Shown: positions 37,430 through 50,021 of the stretch, piece by piece
Layout of the letters: each line of letters begins with the position of its first letter
Position numbering within the stretch: position 1 is the stretch's first letter
Assembly (NCBI GenBank): GCA_024291935.2
Contig: CM044311.1
Location: 24,122,001 to 24,186,000 of the forward strand
Source of the DNA: Okapia johnstoni
Lineage: Eukaryota > Chordata > Mammalia > Artiodactyla > Giraffidae
Direction of reading: 5' to 3'
Length of the DNA stretch: 64,000 nucleotides
Made by a program: the position numbers and the translations under genes
The notes under the pieces: model-generated
Seen by the model: only the letters and a program-made list of their open reading frames with translations
Databases searched by the model: none
Told to the model about the DNA's origin: nothing

Positions 37430-37491
37430 TTATTCAAGGAGACTTAGATCCTACGTTCAGTTATTCAAGGAGACTTAGATCGTACGTTCAC
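37430..37491. repeat. 31-bp tandem duplication
   Basis: Two adjacent copies of a unit beginning TTATTCAAGGAGACTTAGAT, differing by a C/G change ('atcctacg' versus 'atcgtacg') and at the copy end. No gene context. Confidence 0.85.
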
Positions 37492-38019
37492 ACTGGTACC
37501 CAATCCCAGGAGAACACTACAAGTGTTATTTTATCCTGACTCCATTTCTATGTAGTGTAAGGTATTACTTCATCAATGAGAAAGCTGGTTCCCTTTATCA
37601 ATAATAAAATTATTCTGCTCAAACTAAACAAAAAAAGAAACCGAAAAATCAGTATAGTTTTATTTCTAATATCACTGCCCCCAGACTGAAACCAACTCAT
37701 TATAATTAGATTTTGTCTGGTTTTCTTTTTATTTGTAGACTATACATTATCATTAAAATTCTTTTTAAATTACTTCAGGTAGTTCTTTCCTCCTCTTTAC
37801 TGTAATCATAATAGTCATTTGAAATACAGAATTTTTTTTCCATTCTAATGGATTTTATTTTAATTTTCTGTGATGTGTTCCAAAAGTAAAGAATATATTA
37901 GAGCTATATTTAAAGAAGTTTCAAACCATGAGATTCAACACTTCCAAACTTTTTTCAACTCGCTCACTATAAATAAATAAAATTTTGTCTAGCTCATATC
38001 TCTTGGATTTCAGTTTGCA
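37492..38019. other. unassigned AT-rich DNA
   Basis: No gene or repeat recognised. Confidence 0.4.
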
Positions 38020-38369
38020 AATCTACACAAATATATGAATATTTTATTATTCCTTTATCTTACAGAAAAATGTAACATATGTACTTTCTTTATAGTTTGT
38101 TGCTATGTAACAATATATCCTAGAAATCACTCAATTAGTTAACAGAAATATTATGTATTCTTTTTTGCTGCCATGTATTACTCCTATCTGAATATTTGCT
38201 GCAGACTACTTACTCTCCTAATGTATGAGGACATCTAATTTGTTTCCAAAGTTTTGTAATTATAAAGAATGCTATCATAGATATTTTAATATTATTATTA
38301 ATAGAAGGCTGCCATGAGTGAAGTTTCTGGGTCAAAATGTAAACATATGCAATATGTTGAATTATACAT

Positions 38370-39765
38370 ACATGATGCTGTTAAAATGCTGCATTCAGTA
38401 TGCCAGCAAATTTGGAAAACTCAGCAATGTCCACAGGACTGGAAAAGGTCAGTTTTCATTCCAGTCTCAAAGAAGAACAACGCCAAAGAATGTTCAGACT
38501 ACCACATAATTGCGCTCATCTCACATGCTAGCAAAGTAATGCTCACAATTCTCCAAGCTAGGCTTCAACAGTTGTGAACCAAGAACTTCCAGATGTTCTA
38601 GCTGGATTTAGAAAAAGCAGAGGAACCAGAGATTAAATTGCCAACATCTGTTGGATCATAAAAAAAGCAAGAGAATTCCAGAAAGATGTCTATCTCTGCC
38701 TCATTAACTATGCTAAAGCCTTTGATTGTGTAGATCAAAACAAACTGTGGAAAATTCTTCAAGAGATAGAAATACCAAACCACCTTACCTGCTTCCTGTG
38801 AAACCTGTATCAAGTCAGGAAGCAACAATTAGAACCGGACATTGAACAACGAACTTGTTCAAAATTCGGAAAGGAGTACGTTTAGGCTGTATATTGTCAC
38901 CCTTCTTATTTAACTTATATGCAGAGTATATGTCATGCAGAACACCAGGTTGGATGAAGCACAAGCTGGAACCAAGATAGCAAGGAGAAATATCAATAAC
39001 CTCACAAATGCAGATGACACCACCTTATGGCTTAGGAGCTAAAGAGCCTCTTGATGAAGGTGAAAGAGAAGAGTGAAGAAGTTGACTTAAAACTCAACAT
39101 TCAAATAATGAAGATCATGGCATCTGGTCCCATCACTTCCTGGCAAATAGATGGGGAAACAATAAAAACATTAACAGACTTTATTTTCTTGGGCTCCAAA
39201 ATCCCTGCAGATGGTGACTGCAGCCATGAAATTAAAAGATGCTTGCCTCTTGGAAGAAAAGCTATGACAAACCTGAGAGTGTATTAAAAAGCAGAGATAT
39301 TGCTTTGCCAGCAAAGGTCTGTATAGACAAAGCTATGATTTTTCCAGTAGTCATGTATGTATGTGAGAGTTGGACTACAAAGAAGGCTGAGTGCTAAAGA
39401 ATTGTTGCTGTTCAAACTGTGGTATTGGAGAAGACTCTTGAGAGTCCTTTGGACAACAAAGACATCAACCAGTCCATCCTAAAGGAAATCAATCCTGAAT
39501 ATTCATTGGAGGGACTTATGCTGGAGCTGAAGCTCCAATTCTTTGAACACCTAATGGGAACAGCCGACTCATTGAAAAGACCCTGATGCTGGGAAAGACT
39601 GAAGACAGGAGGAGGGGACAAGAGAGGATGAGATGGTTGGATGGCATCACTGACTCAATGGACATCAGTTTGAGCAAGCTCCGGAAAATGGTGACAGACA
39701 GGGAAGCCTGGGATGATGCAGTCCATGGGGTCGCAAAGGGTCAGACACAACTGAGAGACTGAACA
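38370..39765 (+). mobile_element. BovB (RTE) LINE, 5'-truncated
   Basis: Sense BovB from the pre-RT region ('gctgcattcagtatgccagc') to the 3' end ('ctgagagactgaac'). Frames are broken throughout: a 38314-38577 piece, then 39051-39287 with '[15 protein letters not shown]'. The tyrosine of the RT motif is replaced (NADD near 39007-39018). A deletion follows it, joining 'ttatggctt' to 'aggagctaaagag'. Confidence 0.92.
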
Positions 39766-39783
39766 AAAATCAAATGCAATCAA

Positions 39784-40012
39784 TATGGGCTTCCCAGGTG
39801 GTGCTAGTGGTAAAGAACCTGTCTGCCAATGCAGGAGACACAAGAGATGTGGGTACAATCCCTGTGTTAGGAAGATACCTTGAAGGAAGACATGGTAACC
39901 CACTCCAGTATTCTTGCTTGGAGAATCCCATGGACAGAAGAGCCTGGAGGGCTACAGTCTATAGGCTTGCAAACAATTGAGCATGACTGAAGCAACTTAG
40001 CACAAATGTATA
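39784..40012 (+). mobile_element. Bov-tA SINE
   Basis: Head with the 'gtggtgctagtggtaaagaa' variant and BovA body in sense orientation. It is flanked by CAATCAA at 39777-39783 and 40013-40019, just beyond the BovB tail. Confidence 0.88.
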
Positions 40013-40470
40013 CAATCAACAGAGCCAATTTTTCTTTCATATTGTGTATGTCTGTAAGAATGATCATTTTCTCACAGCCTTACCAATATAATATTTTATC
40101 CAGCTTTCCATTTCTCAAAATCTGATAGATGAAAAGTAATATTTCCATGTAGGTTTATTTACATCCATTTATAATGATGAGAACTTCATATATGTTTAAA
40201 GGTCATTGTATCATTTTGTGAAATCCCTGCTCATATATTTTGCACATTTCCCACATGGTTGTTGGTCTTGATTCCATCAATTTTAAGAGTGTTTTATACA
40301 GTTAAAACATATATTAACTCCTTATCTCATATATATTTCAAATTTCTTCTCTTTGCTGTCATTTGTTTTCTATGTTTGCTATTTAGGACATGCAAGATTT
40401 TTTTAATCATTTTCAAAAAAAATTATGTTAGATTTATTAATCTTTTATTTTATGGCATCTGAATTTTGAG

Positions 40471-40854
40471 CCACATTTAGATTATTTCACATAAATCATG
40501 TTAGAGAGGAATTCTTCCGTGATTTGAATGCTTCATTTTCTTTTAAATTTATATCCATCTATCTATTTATTTTACAATTAAATTTCTTTATCCTTTTCAA
40601 TAGATTAACATTTATGGATAAAGATATTGGCTCTCAAGTTTTACATTATTTTATATTATACTTACTGTATTTATTATATAATATTTGTTTTTTCTTTCTC
40701 TGTACAATGTGACTTCTTACATAATTTTTAAAAATAACTTAGTTAAGACAGTGTTTATTTTTGTTTTAATTTTCTCCTCTATTCTTATAACTTGCCTTTA
40801 GACTCCTATTATTTTATTTATTCTTTGGCTATCTGGCTAGTCAGATTTAACACC
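40471..40854. other. unassigned AT-rich DNA
   Basis: No gene supported. It may be further decayed L1 sequence. Confidence 0.35.
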
Positions 40855-41110
40855 AAACAGAGGAATGCAAATAATGTTTATTATCACTTATATGTGAAAG
40901 AAAACTTGAAGCTATTAAAAAAAAAAAAAAACAGCAGGAAAATGGTTGCCAGGGACTGACTAGTGTCTGGAGAAAATAAGGAGAAGTTAGTAAAAGCATA
41001 CAAATTCCAGTTATTCAACAAATAAGGTGTGAGGATCTAGTGTATGACAATGTAAGTATAGTTGATAGCACTGTGTTGTTAGGTGTTTTTGACTCACACT
41101 TATTTCCTGT
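40855..41110 (+). mobile_element. possible L1 3' UTR fragment
   Basis: 'aaaatggttgccagggactg', 'atagttgatagcactgtgtt' and an internal poly(A) run resemble sense L1 3' UTR. Diverged. Confidence 0.5.
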
Positions 41111-41465
41111 GCATCAAACAGGAGACTTAACCTACTTTCCTTTCTTTCATCTCCCTTTGCTGTTACATTAATTCTTCTTTAACAGAATTTATAATATCTA
41201 TATGTTTTTCTTTTATACATATATCCACTTTAAAACAATTAGAACTAATTTTAGCTATATGAAACGTTATCCATCATTTCTTTTGCTGGTGTTTCCTCCA
41301 TTATCTTTTATTTGGATGAAAATCATCCTTTTGTAGATTTTCAAGAAAGAATTGTGGGGCAGTGTATTCCCTGAGTGTTGGATTAAAACTTGTTGCTTTT
41401 TATAGTGTTCTATATGCTTCTATAGCCTTTGTATTAGAAGAATAACTAAGTTGGGTAAAAAATCC
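41111..41465. other. unassigned AT-rich DNA
   Basis: No gene or repeat recognised. Confidence 0.4.
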
Positions 41466-41467
41466 TT

Positions 41468-41676
41468 GTGTGTTAGCTGCTTAACTCAGTTGCATCCAAC
41501 GCTTTGTGACTCGATCGACTATAGCCCACTCATCTCCTCTGTCCATGGAATTCTCCAGTCAAAATACCGGAGTGGGTAGCCATTCCCTTCTTCAGGGGAT
41601 CTTCACGACCCAGGGATCAAACCCTGGTCTCCTGCATTATAGGTGGATTCTTCATTGTCTGAGCCACCAGGGGGCT
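41468..41676 (-). mobile_element. Bov-tA SINE, antisense
   Basis: Antisense BovA body followed by the tRNA-like head ending 'ctgagccaccaggg'. No clean target-site duplication noticed. Confidence 0.85.
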
Positions 41677-41769
41677 GGTGGCTCCCTCTTCCTATAGTTC
41701 TCAGCCTACTATTCTCTTCAACTCCCAAAAAACCATGTGTATTCTTATTGATCTTTGCTTATTTTTGTA

Positions 41770-42115
41770 TCTTGAGTATTTTAGGCTGAATTTTCATTAC
41801 CCCTCCATTCATAAATTGACACTTAATTATCAGTGTATTTGGAGATGAGACCTTTGGAAGTGATCAGGTCATGAGAACAGAGTCCTCATGGATGGGATTG
41901 GGGCCCTTATAAGAGAGACCCCACATAGTTGCTTCATCCCATCTGCCAAGTAAAGGCACAACAGCTTAAGAACCTGGAAACAGGCTGTTATCAGACACCA
42001 AATCTGACAGATCCTTCAGCTTGGTTTTCCCAGATGTGAGAAATGAGTATTTGTTGTTTAAGTCACTCCATCTGCTTCTTTTAAAGCAACTCGAATGAAC
42101 AAAGAGATTTTGTCG
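41770..42115 (+). mobile_element. MLT1/MST-type (ERVL-MaLR) LTR, old
   Basis: Landmarks in order: 'ggctgaattttcattacccc', 'gtatttggagatgagacctt', 'gtcatgagaacagagtcctc', 'gggcccttataagagagacc', 'gatgtgagaaatgagtattt' and 'gttgtttaagtcactcc'. Non-coding. Its subfamily differs from that of the LTR at 13020. Confidence 0.75.
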
Positions 42116-44415
42116 CATGAATCTGTGTTTTTTAATTCCCTGTTTCAGCTCTGATTGTGTTTTCTTTACTTTTAACTCTAATCATTTGTGAACATTGCCA
42201 AAGGTCTCTCTTTGTCTTTCCCTCTTCCAGCTACTACCTCATGACCCATATCTATTTTCCATCACTTATTCTATAGTACTCTGTTTTTTCTTCTGTAAGT
42301 GACAGTAGTGGAAGGCAGAAAGAAGCATGTAATGATCAATAAGCTCAGATAGCATTATATATGTCTCTAGTCTCCAAACATTTATCACATGAATAATGTC
42401 TGTATTTTAATCATTTTGGTATCCTATATGGCTCACACAGTATTCATTCTTACTTGATACTTGGTGATATGTGTAATATTTATTTAAATGTTAGCAATTT
42501 TCTGACTTTTAAGATGCAGTTTTGGGAATGAAGAATAATTATTGCTAATTCCAGGGAAGGGTGAATCCTAAACTGACATTTTATATCTTGTAAGAAGACT
42601 AATTACAGTAATTGAATCATGCAAAACATACGTTAGTTTTATGAACAAGTACATAACAACTTTACTACCTCTAACTTTCCCTGTGATTAAAATTGCCCAG
42701 GTTATAATATCCTACCCAAAATTCATATCTGTGTTCTTAGTACCACTGGGATTTTTACTAAGAATTACTAAGGGAGCTAACAGTTATAGTGTGAATAAAT
42801 TGAATAAACATGCAGAATAATGCACATTTCCAGTTGGTAAAAATGAATAAATAGTAAAACTGGCCATAATAACTCAGTGTCTGGCAGTTTTCTGATTTCG
42901 ATTACCACCCAAGCTTATGGTAACAATAGCATTTTACTTTCCATACAGTGATCTTTGTTCCTCAGAGTCAGAAAAGCAAAAGTTACCCAGAAAAGTAGGG
43001 AGGAATTTCAGAACACGGTTACAAAGAGATAGTATATTAAGCTGGTTGGGGCATAGCATTGAGCACTAGGAATTCCAGGGCCAGGATACCAGCTGATAGT
43101 CCACAGTTTGTGGTGTTGATGCACTTAATAAAGTTATTGCTGATTATCACTTGGGATCCAGATACCTAGAGACCTTTTTTGCTGGTGATTTAGAGTACTC
43201 TAAGGAAAAAATAAGAATGAGAGTTTTAAATTTTATTAAATGATTTGAAGCAGGAGTCAAACCAATTTAGTTTCATATTGTCTATCTATAAGTAAATAAG
43301 GAAATATTTCAATTAAACCACTTTATCCATATGAATATTCTAGACGTGATCTAACATTTAATAAACACACAAAATTAGTAGCTGTTGCTGCAGCTGAAAT
43401 ATTTCCCAGTGTAGCCAGAACTATGACCCTGCTGAAAGTTTGGTCCAAACAGTGCTTTCATATGTTGGTTAACTGCAGCCTGACATGAACTCTCTACTGT
43501 TTTTAGGCTTCTCTGGTTACAAATACATGGAGCCTGGATATTGAAGCATAAATATTGAGAGGAATCATATAAATTAGATATTTCTGATACCTCCCATCCA
43601 TCTCCTTAAAAATGCATCCCTGCTTCATTTTGACTTGATCTTAACATGACCCCGGAAATGTAGAAATGGTGCAGATGTTTTTTTTTTTTTCTGACCCCAA
43701 AAGCATACGTGATGACAAAATATGGAAGAGTGAAATCACCATCCAGAAAATTGCTAAACCAAAAGGAACATGAAAGATAATGTACACATGCATTTTCTCA
43801 GTGATCAATTTAGAAGTACTAAGTTAGTAAAATTTCAGCTAGAGTCAAATTTAACAGATGAGAAGGTTCTCACAAGAGTTATTCCATTTAATTCAATAAT
43901 GTAGGCTATTAACTAAAGTACTTTTCATGTGTTGACTTCATTGACATAGACAATAACAAAGTCTTTCTACTAGCAGAACTTTGCCAACAGTGTTCAGTGT
44001 GATTTTATATCACTGTGTGAATATATGTTTATAATCTTTCAGAGGTGCCAACTGGAATGTTGGATAAGCATAGTGTTTGTTGCAGTTGGAAGAATGATGT
44101 TTATGTGCCAATAAAAGTCATGTTGATACACGGAATATATTCTTCAGCTTGTCATCCTTTCAGTAAATGTCAGTTAAAATGTGTGAGTGGTGACATCAGT
44201 TATAGTACTTGATACATTTTTTGGATTTGCACCATAAACATAAATTGGACAACTTGGGAAATACAGTAGATAAAGAAACTAAGGAATTTGAAGAAAAATT
44301 AAGTGACAAAGATAAAGATCTTTGCATCCTTTAATATATAGAGAAATTTGAATAGGTTCAGGCTTCAGTTAGTTTACTGTATGGATCCAGTCTATACCAT
44401 TGCACTGGTCAAAAA
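42116..44415. other. unassigned AT-rich DNA
   Basis: About 2.3 kb without a recognised gene, RNA or repeat. A poly(T) run lies near 43678-43691. Confidence 0.45.
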
Positions 44416-44419
44416 TTAA

Positions 44420-45925
44420 AGTTCATTTTATTTTGTTTCTTAAGGCATACTTTATGTACAGTAATATATAACTTTCAGGTGTGCAACATAGTTATTCACA
44501 TTTTTAAATATTGGCTATATTCCCTGTGCTGTAGAATATATCCTTGTAACATTTATTTTATAGACAGTAGCTTGTGTCTCTTACTTTTCTAACCCAAATT
44601 TCCCCTCCCCCTTTTCCTCTGCTCACTGGTAACTACTGTTTTTTTCTCTGTATCTGTATATCTGATTCTTTTGTTGTTATATTATCTAGTTATATTATCT
44701 AGTTATTATATTGTTGTATATTATATATGTTGTTATATTATCTAGTATTTTTTAGGTCCTACGTATAGACTGATTTGTTACCCTCTGAGTCAGTCTATAA
44801 ATAATCAGTCTATAGGTGGCATCTAAAAAAATATAACAAACCAGTGAATATAACAACAAAAGAATCCACCTACAATGAGGGAGACCTGGGTTCCATCCCT
44901 GGGTTGGGAAGATCCCCTGGAGAAGGGAACAGCTACCCACTCCAATATTCTTGCCTGGAGAATTCCATGGACAGAGGAGCCTGGCAGGTTACAGTCCACG
45001 GGGGTCTCAAAAAGTTGGATAAGACTGAGTGACTTTCACACTTTTCACTATTGACTGATAAAATTAGTCATTCTGCCTGACTTATTTCACTGAGTATTAA
45101 CACAATATCCTCCAAATCCATCCATATTTTTGCAAGTGGCAAAATTTCATTATTTTTTACTGCTGAGTAGTATTCCATCTTCTGTATCCATTCATCTGTT
45201 GATGGACATTTATGTTGCTTCTTTATCTTGGCTTTTGTCAATAGTGCTGCTATAAATTGTGGGATGCATTTTATCTTTTCTAATTAGTGGTTTTTTTGTC
45301 TTCTTCAGAGATATACCCAAGAACAGAATTGCTGGGTAGTTCTATTTTTAGTTTTTTGATGAAACTCCATACTGTTTTCCATAGTGGGTTCACTAATTTA
45401 TATTCTTATCAACATTGTAATAGGGTCCTTTTTTACCACATCCTCACCAACATTTGTTATTTGTGGGTTTTTTGATGTTAACCATTCTCACAGATGTGAG
45501 GTAATAACTCACTGTGATTTTGATTTGCACTCCTCTGATGATTAAAGATGTTGAGCATTTTTTTTCATGTATTTTCTGGCTTTCTATATGTTTTCTTTGG
45601 GAAAAATGTCTGTTCAGGTCTTCTGCCCATTTTTAATTTTTCTTTAATGTTTAGTTGAGTGAGCCATTTGATATTTTAGATATTAAGTGTTTGTCAGTCA
45701 TTTCATTTGCAAATACTTTCTCCCATTTAATAAATTGTTCTTTCATTTTGTTGATGGTTTCTTTTGCTGTGAAAAAAAATTTAAATTTAATTAGGTCCCA
45801 TTTGTTTATTTTTCTTTTGTATTCTTTCCCTGAGGAGACAAATTCAAACAAAAATATTGCTATGATTTATGTCAGTATTCTGCCTGTGTTTTCTTATAGG
45901 AGTTTTGTGGTTCAGACCTGTATTT
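44420..45925 (-). mobile_element. L1 LINE 3' part, antisense, interrupted by a SINE
   Basis: The 3' UTR in reverse is at the left ('ctttcaggtgtgcaacatag', 'ggctatattccctgtgctgt'). ORF2 C-terminal sequence in reverse lies to the right ('gagtagtattccatcttctg', 'gttgatggacatttatgttg'). The minus-strand frame 45651-45851 translates to a recognisable piece of L1 ORF2 C-terminus ('KWDLIKFKFFFTAKETINKM'). It is 5'-truncated within ORF2. A 'ttgttatattatctag' tandem patch at about 44675-44750 lies in the 3' UTR. Confidence 0.85.
44859..45050 (+). mobile_element. Bov-tA SINE, head partly missing
   Basis: Starts within the head ('aaagaatccacctacaatga') and continues to 'gactgagtgactttcacac'. It is inserted in the antisense L1. 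Confidence 0.87.
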
Positions 45926-47060
45926 AGGAAACCTGTTTTGAAAATATTAAAGTTTACATTGCTGTAATAAAAGATAAATTACATAGAAGTTATATAACTA
46001 AAAAGTAGATTGCTAAAAATGGAATTGTTCACTGTGTAAATATGTATTTACTTCTTATGGATGACAATACATTTTGATCAAGTCTCACTAACATTCAGAA
46101 AAATAAAAATCCATTGCACTGTGTTTTATACAGGAAAACATTGATTTTCTGTCCTCATTATCCTATCCCTTCTGAAATTGCAGTGAGTTTAATAGTGAGC
46201 TTAGATATATGAGGTGTAAAGGGTTGTTTATTTAATTAATTTGAAGATTTATTTAAATAATGTGGTGTTAATTTGACATGCATTCTTGTCCAGTGTTTAA
46301 TATATTTGCTTATAAGTGATAATATTTTAAAAGAACTAAAATATTTCAAAACATGTATTAAAAATCAACCACTGAATGTGGACAGAAAAGTGAAATATGC
46401 TATTTTATAGTATCTTTAAAATCTTCATAGTCTCAAAGTGAATTTTATTTTGCATGAAAATTCTCAAAATGAAAACTTTTCTGAGTTTAGTATATATTAG
46501 AATTTCTGGATTCGATTCAATTGTAGTCAACCGCTTTCAGTAACAAATAGAGAAGAAAGCAACTTGTTTGTTCTTTCTTGTTTAGTGGCAATGTTGTCCT
46601 TGAATGGAAAAAATGCAAAAGTTAAGAAGAGTATTACAGAGTTCAAAGTTGGTCTAATTTTTTTAGCTCAAAAATGCTTTCATTTATTGCAAAAGAAAAC
46701 ATGAGAAATTTGCTTAACCACATGTCACAGTGTATCAACCAAATGAGTCAAAACATCAAAAATAGCTATAAATACATATTTAGTAGTGAAAACAAACATT
46801 TTAAATATATAATAAATATTCAGTTAGAAAGGAGAATAATAGAAATATAATTTGTGACTTAGGCTAGGTGTAATTAGGCATCACTTATCTAATTTATTAC
46901 ATATAAGCTGTCAGTGACTCTACAGACAAAAATGTACGTATGTCTAGTATGTAATAGTTACACAAATATACCTTTAGGACATGTCCTATTATTAACTAAC
47001 CTGTAAAAGTTTTGTTCTTATTGCTTAGTTTGATCACCCAATTTTGCATTGCTCAGAGCC
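45926..47060. other. unassigned AT-rich DNA
   Basis: No gene or repeat confidently recognised. 45950-46140 may be further old L1. Confidence 0.4.
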
Positions 47061-48165
47061 TTCACTGATGTCTTTGTAGAGAACTGACTAAAAATGTAAA
47101 ACCGGAAGATGAGAGATTAGTAGGAGGATTACTAAGGCAGACCAGGTATGAAAAGAAAATAAAGTGGGACTGGGGCCCTAGGGATAAAGTTGATGAAAAG
47201 TGATCTGATTTGTAATTCAGCTGCAGGATAGAGACGATGAGATTTGCTGATGGAATGAATGACAAAAGAGGAACTATACTCTGTTTCTAAGCCTTTTATC
47301 CTGGACAAAAAGGGATCAAGTTCTTCATTGTGAAAAGTGTTTGCCCAGGATAGAAGACTTATAATCAGAGTGTAGTTCTCTTTTTTATCATAGGTTTGGG
47401 AGAGGGAATCGTCTTAGTTTTAGATTATTCTTATTACTCATCCAGGCAGTTGGAAAGTGAGTTTGGAGTTCAGGAGCCAGTTCAGGACTTGAGAGAGCTA
47501 TCTGGACATTTGGAAGCACATGTGTTTGTGTTAGTCTCTCAGTCGTGTCCAACTTTTTGCGACCCCATGGACTCCAGGCTCTTTCCTTCACGGGATTTTC
47601 CAGACAAGAATACTAGAGTGGGTTGCCATTTCCTTCACCAGGAGATATGCCCAACCCAGAGATCCAACCTGGGTCTCCCACGTTGCAGGCAGACTTTACT
47701 GTCTGAGCCACCAGGGAAGCTCATGAATGATATTTAAGCACATGCCTGATATTTAAAGCTATACACCTAGATGAGACCATTCAGATGGAAGATAGACAGA
47801 TAAAGAAGCTATACTATGTGAGTACATTATCTCAGAGCCCTCCAGCAATCAGAGATCAGGAAGAGGAGAAAATTCAACAAGAAGATTATTAAGAGACCTT
47901 GGTATCTGTGAAACAAGGTGAAGAATGGGATTATGGTAATATAAAGCTTGGTCACTCCAGATTTTACATGGAATCTAGGAGCCCATTCCAGAAATGGTAT
48001 AGGTTAACCCTGAAGGCAGTGGGAGATCTTGGTGGTATTTTCTTCATTTTCAGCAGCAGAGCTCTTTCTTCAAATAGAATTGTGCATTGCTGCCAATATA
48101 TAATAGAGATCAAAGCAACTGATTGGTTTGAAGCAGATTGGTGGATGAGGCCCCATAAGTCATAG
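47061..48165 (+). repeat. ancient interspersed repeat, family not named, split by a SINE
   Basis: The strings 'catccaggcagttggaaagt', 'gagtttggagttcaggagcc', 'gatatttaaagctatacacc' and 'tagatgagaccattcagatg' recall an old, widespread mammalian repeat, though its name is uncertain. The pattern continues across the Bov-tA at 47519-47722. Not a gene. Confidence 0.45.
47519..47722 (-). mobile_element. Bov-tA SINE, antisense
   Basis: Antisense body and head. Flanks resemble GGAAGCACATG and GGAAGCTCATG, a possible imperfect duplication, although the right one overlaps the head terminus. Confidence 0.87.
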
Positions 48166-48482
48166 CTCCATGACTGGTTGGTTCCATTTATTCTGGAATA
48201 GCCACTTTGCTAATTTTTGTTGATCAGAAATATCAACCATAATTTGTTTTTTTTTAAATTAGGCTTTCACTAACTTATTTAAAATTATGTAAAGTAAGAA
48301 GTAAGATATAAGAAAGAGTAAAACATATTTTTATGAATTCTAAATTGACATCCAAGATCAAAAATTTTGGTTTGTATTAATAGTTTTATGTAATCAGAGT
48401 GCTATTGCACACTAGGACTGGATATCAGTGTTAGAATATTCCCCAGTGAGGCCTTTAGACATAATTCTATTTGCATGTTGCT
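48166..48482. other. unassigned AT-rich DNA
   Basis: No gene or repeat recognised. Confidence 0.4.
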
Positions 48483-48494
48483 ATTGTGTAATAT

Positions 48495-48888
48495 CCCTGG
48501 AGGAGGAAATGGCAGCTCACTAATGGCACCCCACTCCAGTACTCTTGTCTAGAAAATCCCATGGACAGAGGAGCCTGGTAGGCTGCAGTCCATGGGGTCG
48601 CTAAGAGTCGGACACGACTGAGCGACTTCACTTTCACTTTTCACTTTCATGCATTGGAGAAGGAAATGGCAACCCACTCCAGTGTTCTTGCCTGGAGAAT
48701 CCCAGGGATGGGGGAGCCTGGTGGGCTGCCATCTACGGGGTCGCACAGAGTTGGACACAACTGAAACAACTTAGCAGCAGCAGCAGCACAGTAACTTTGC
48801 CTGGAGAATTTCATAGACAGAGGAATCTGGCAGGCTACAGTCCAGGGGATCACAAAGAGTCAGACATGACTGAGTGACTCACACACAC
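48495..48888 (+). mobile_element. BovA-type SINE nest (Bov-A2 within another BovA/Bov-tA)
   Basis: An outer, 5'-shortened SINE (48495-48522, then about 48786-48888) is split by a two-unit Bov-A2 with an (AGC)n end. The outer element is flanked by ATTGTGTAATAT at 48483-48494 and 48889-48900. Confidence 0.82.
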
Positions 48889-49094
48889 ATTGTGTAATAT
48901 GGCTAAAAATTAATAGCTCTTGGAAATAGTTATTTTTCAAGCATTTCTTGGAAATCTTCAACAAACTCTACATTTAAAAACAAAACAAGGTTTTTTTACT
49001 TAAAATTACTTAAGGTAATTTTAAAAAGTATTTGTATTCTGTTAAGTTGGAAACAGAAAGATAAAATGTTAGCAGCTCAGTTATTTATCTAGTA

Positions 49095-49308
49095 GGTGTG
49101 TATGTGTATTAGTCACTCAGTCATATCCCACTCTATGATCTCATGGACTGTAGCCTACCAAGCTCTTCTGTCCATGGGGTTTTCTGGGCAAGAATGCCAG
49201 AGTGGGTTGCCATTTCCTTCTCCAGGGGATCGTCCCATCCCAGTAATCTAACCTGGGTTTCCTCATTGTAGGCCAGTTCTTTACTGTCTGAGCCACCAGG
49301 GAAGCCCC
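49095..49308 (-). mobile_element. Bov-tA SINE, antisense
   Basis: Complete antisense element ending with 'gagccaccagggaagcccc'. It is flanked by TTATCTAGTA at 49085-49094 and 49309-49318. Confidence 0.92.
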
Positions 49309-49318
49309 TTATCTAGTA

Positions 49319-50021
49319 AGTGTTTATGTAATGAGAAAAGTACAAATTTTTGAATACATGAAATTATTTTTGTCAGTGCTATATATTGTATTTTCCTTTA
49401 GTTCTTCTCTAAGTACAATTTTTCAATTACTCTATTTTCACACTAGTACATGACATTATGATTAATATTGTGCTTATTATTAGTGCATTTTATTACTGTA
49501 ACAACTAATTGCAGTTACATAGTGTGAATATTTCTTCAATACAGCAGTTACATACCAATGTAACATGGACAAGATCCAATGACAAATGGTAGGTTTAGCA
49601 AGACTTTAAAAATCATGTCTACTAAATGAAATGGGAAATTTTAAATTTCTTTAGAAATGATAGAAGACAATGCTGTTAATATGGATCATACTTGTAAATA
49701 AGTCATTTTCCAACAGTCAAAAAATAGGTATGACTTTAAAACTTCGTTTATGTTAAAGAAAAGATTCAGTGGCAAATGGTAAAAATAGAACTTGTCAAAC
49801 ACTAATTTCCCTAATTATTTCTAAGCAAAATGGTGAATCTAATGACCAATGTGTTTCTACCTATGTGCAGTCTTTTTCTTTTGCTTTTCTTTTTCTTTTC
49901 CAGAGCTCTTGAAAAGAAAAAAAAAGTCACTATTCTGCATTAGGCTGTATTCATATATTGCATTTCTGTATTTTTTTTTCTGTAAAAAAATTCATATAAT
50001 AAACAATATTGTGATGTAAAA
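49319..50021. other. unassigned AT-rich DNA
   Basis: No gene or repeat recognised. A pyrimidine-rich tract lies at 49871-49902. Confidence 0.45.

Larger units (their letters stand above)
38020..40470 (-). mobile_element. old L1 fragment, antisense, split by a BovB and a SINE
   Basis: The left part, 38020-38369, has 'tatgaggacatctaatttg', 'tttccaaagttttgtaatta' and 'gtttctgggtcaaaatgt', the reverse complement of L1 ORF2 C-terminal and 3' sequence. The right part, 40013-40470, continues with 'cacagccttaccaatata' and 'cacatggttgttggtcttga'. BovB and Bov-tA sequence fills 38370-40012. Confidence 0.7.
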
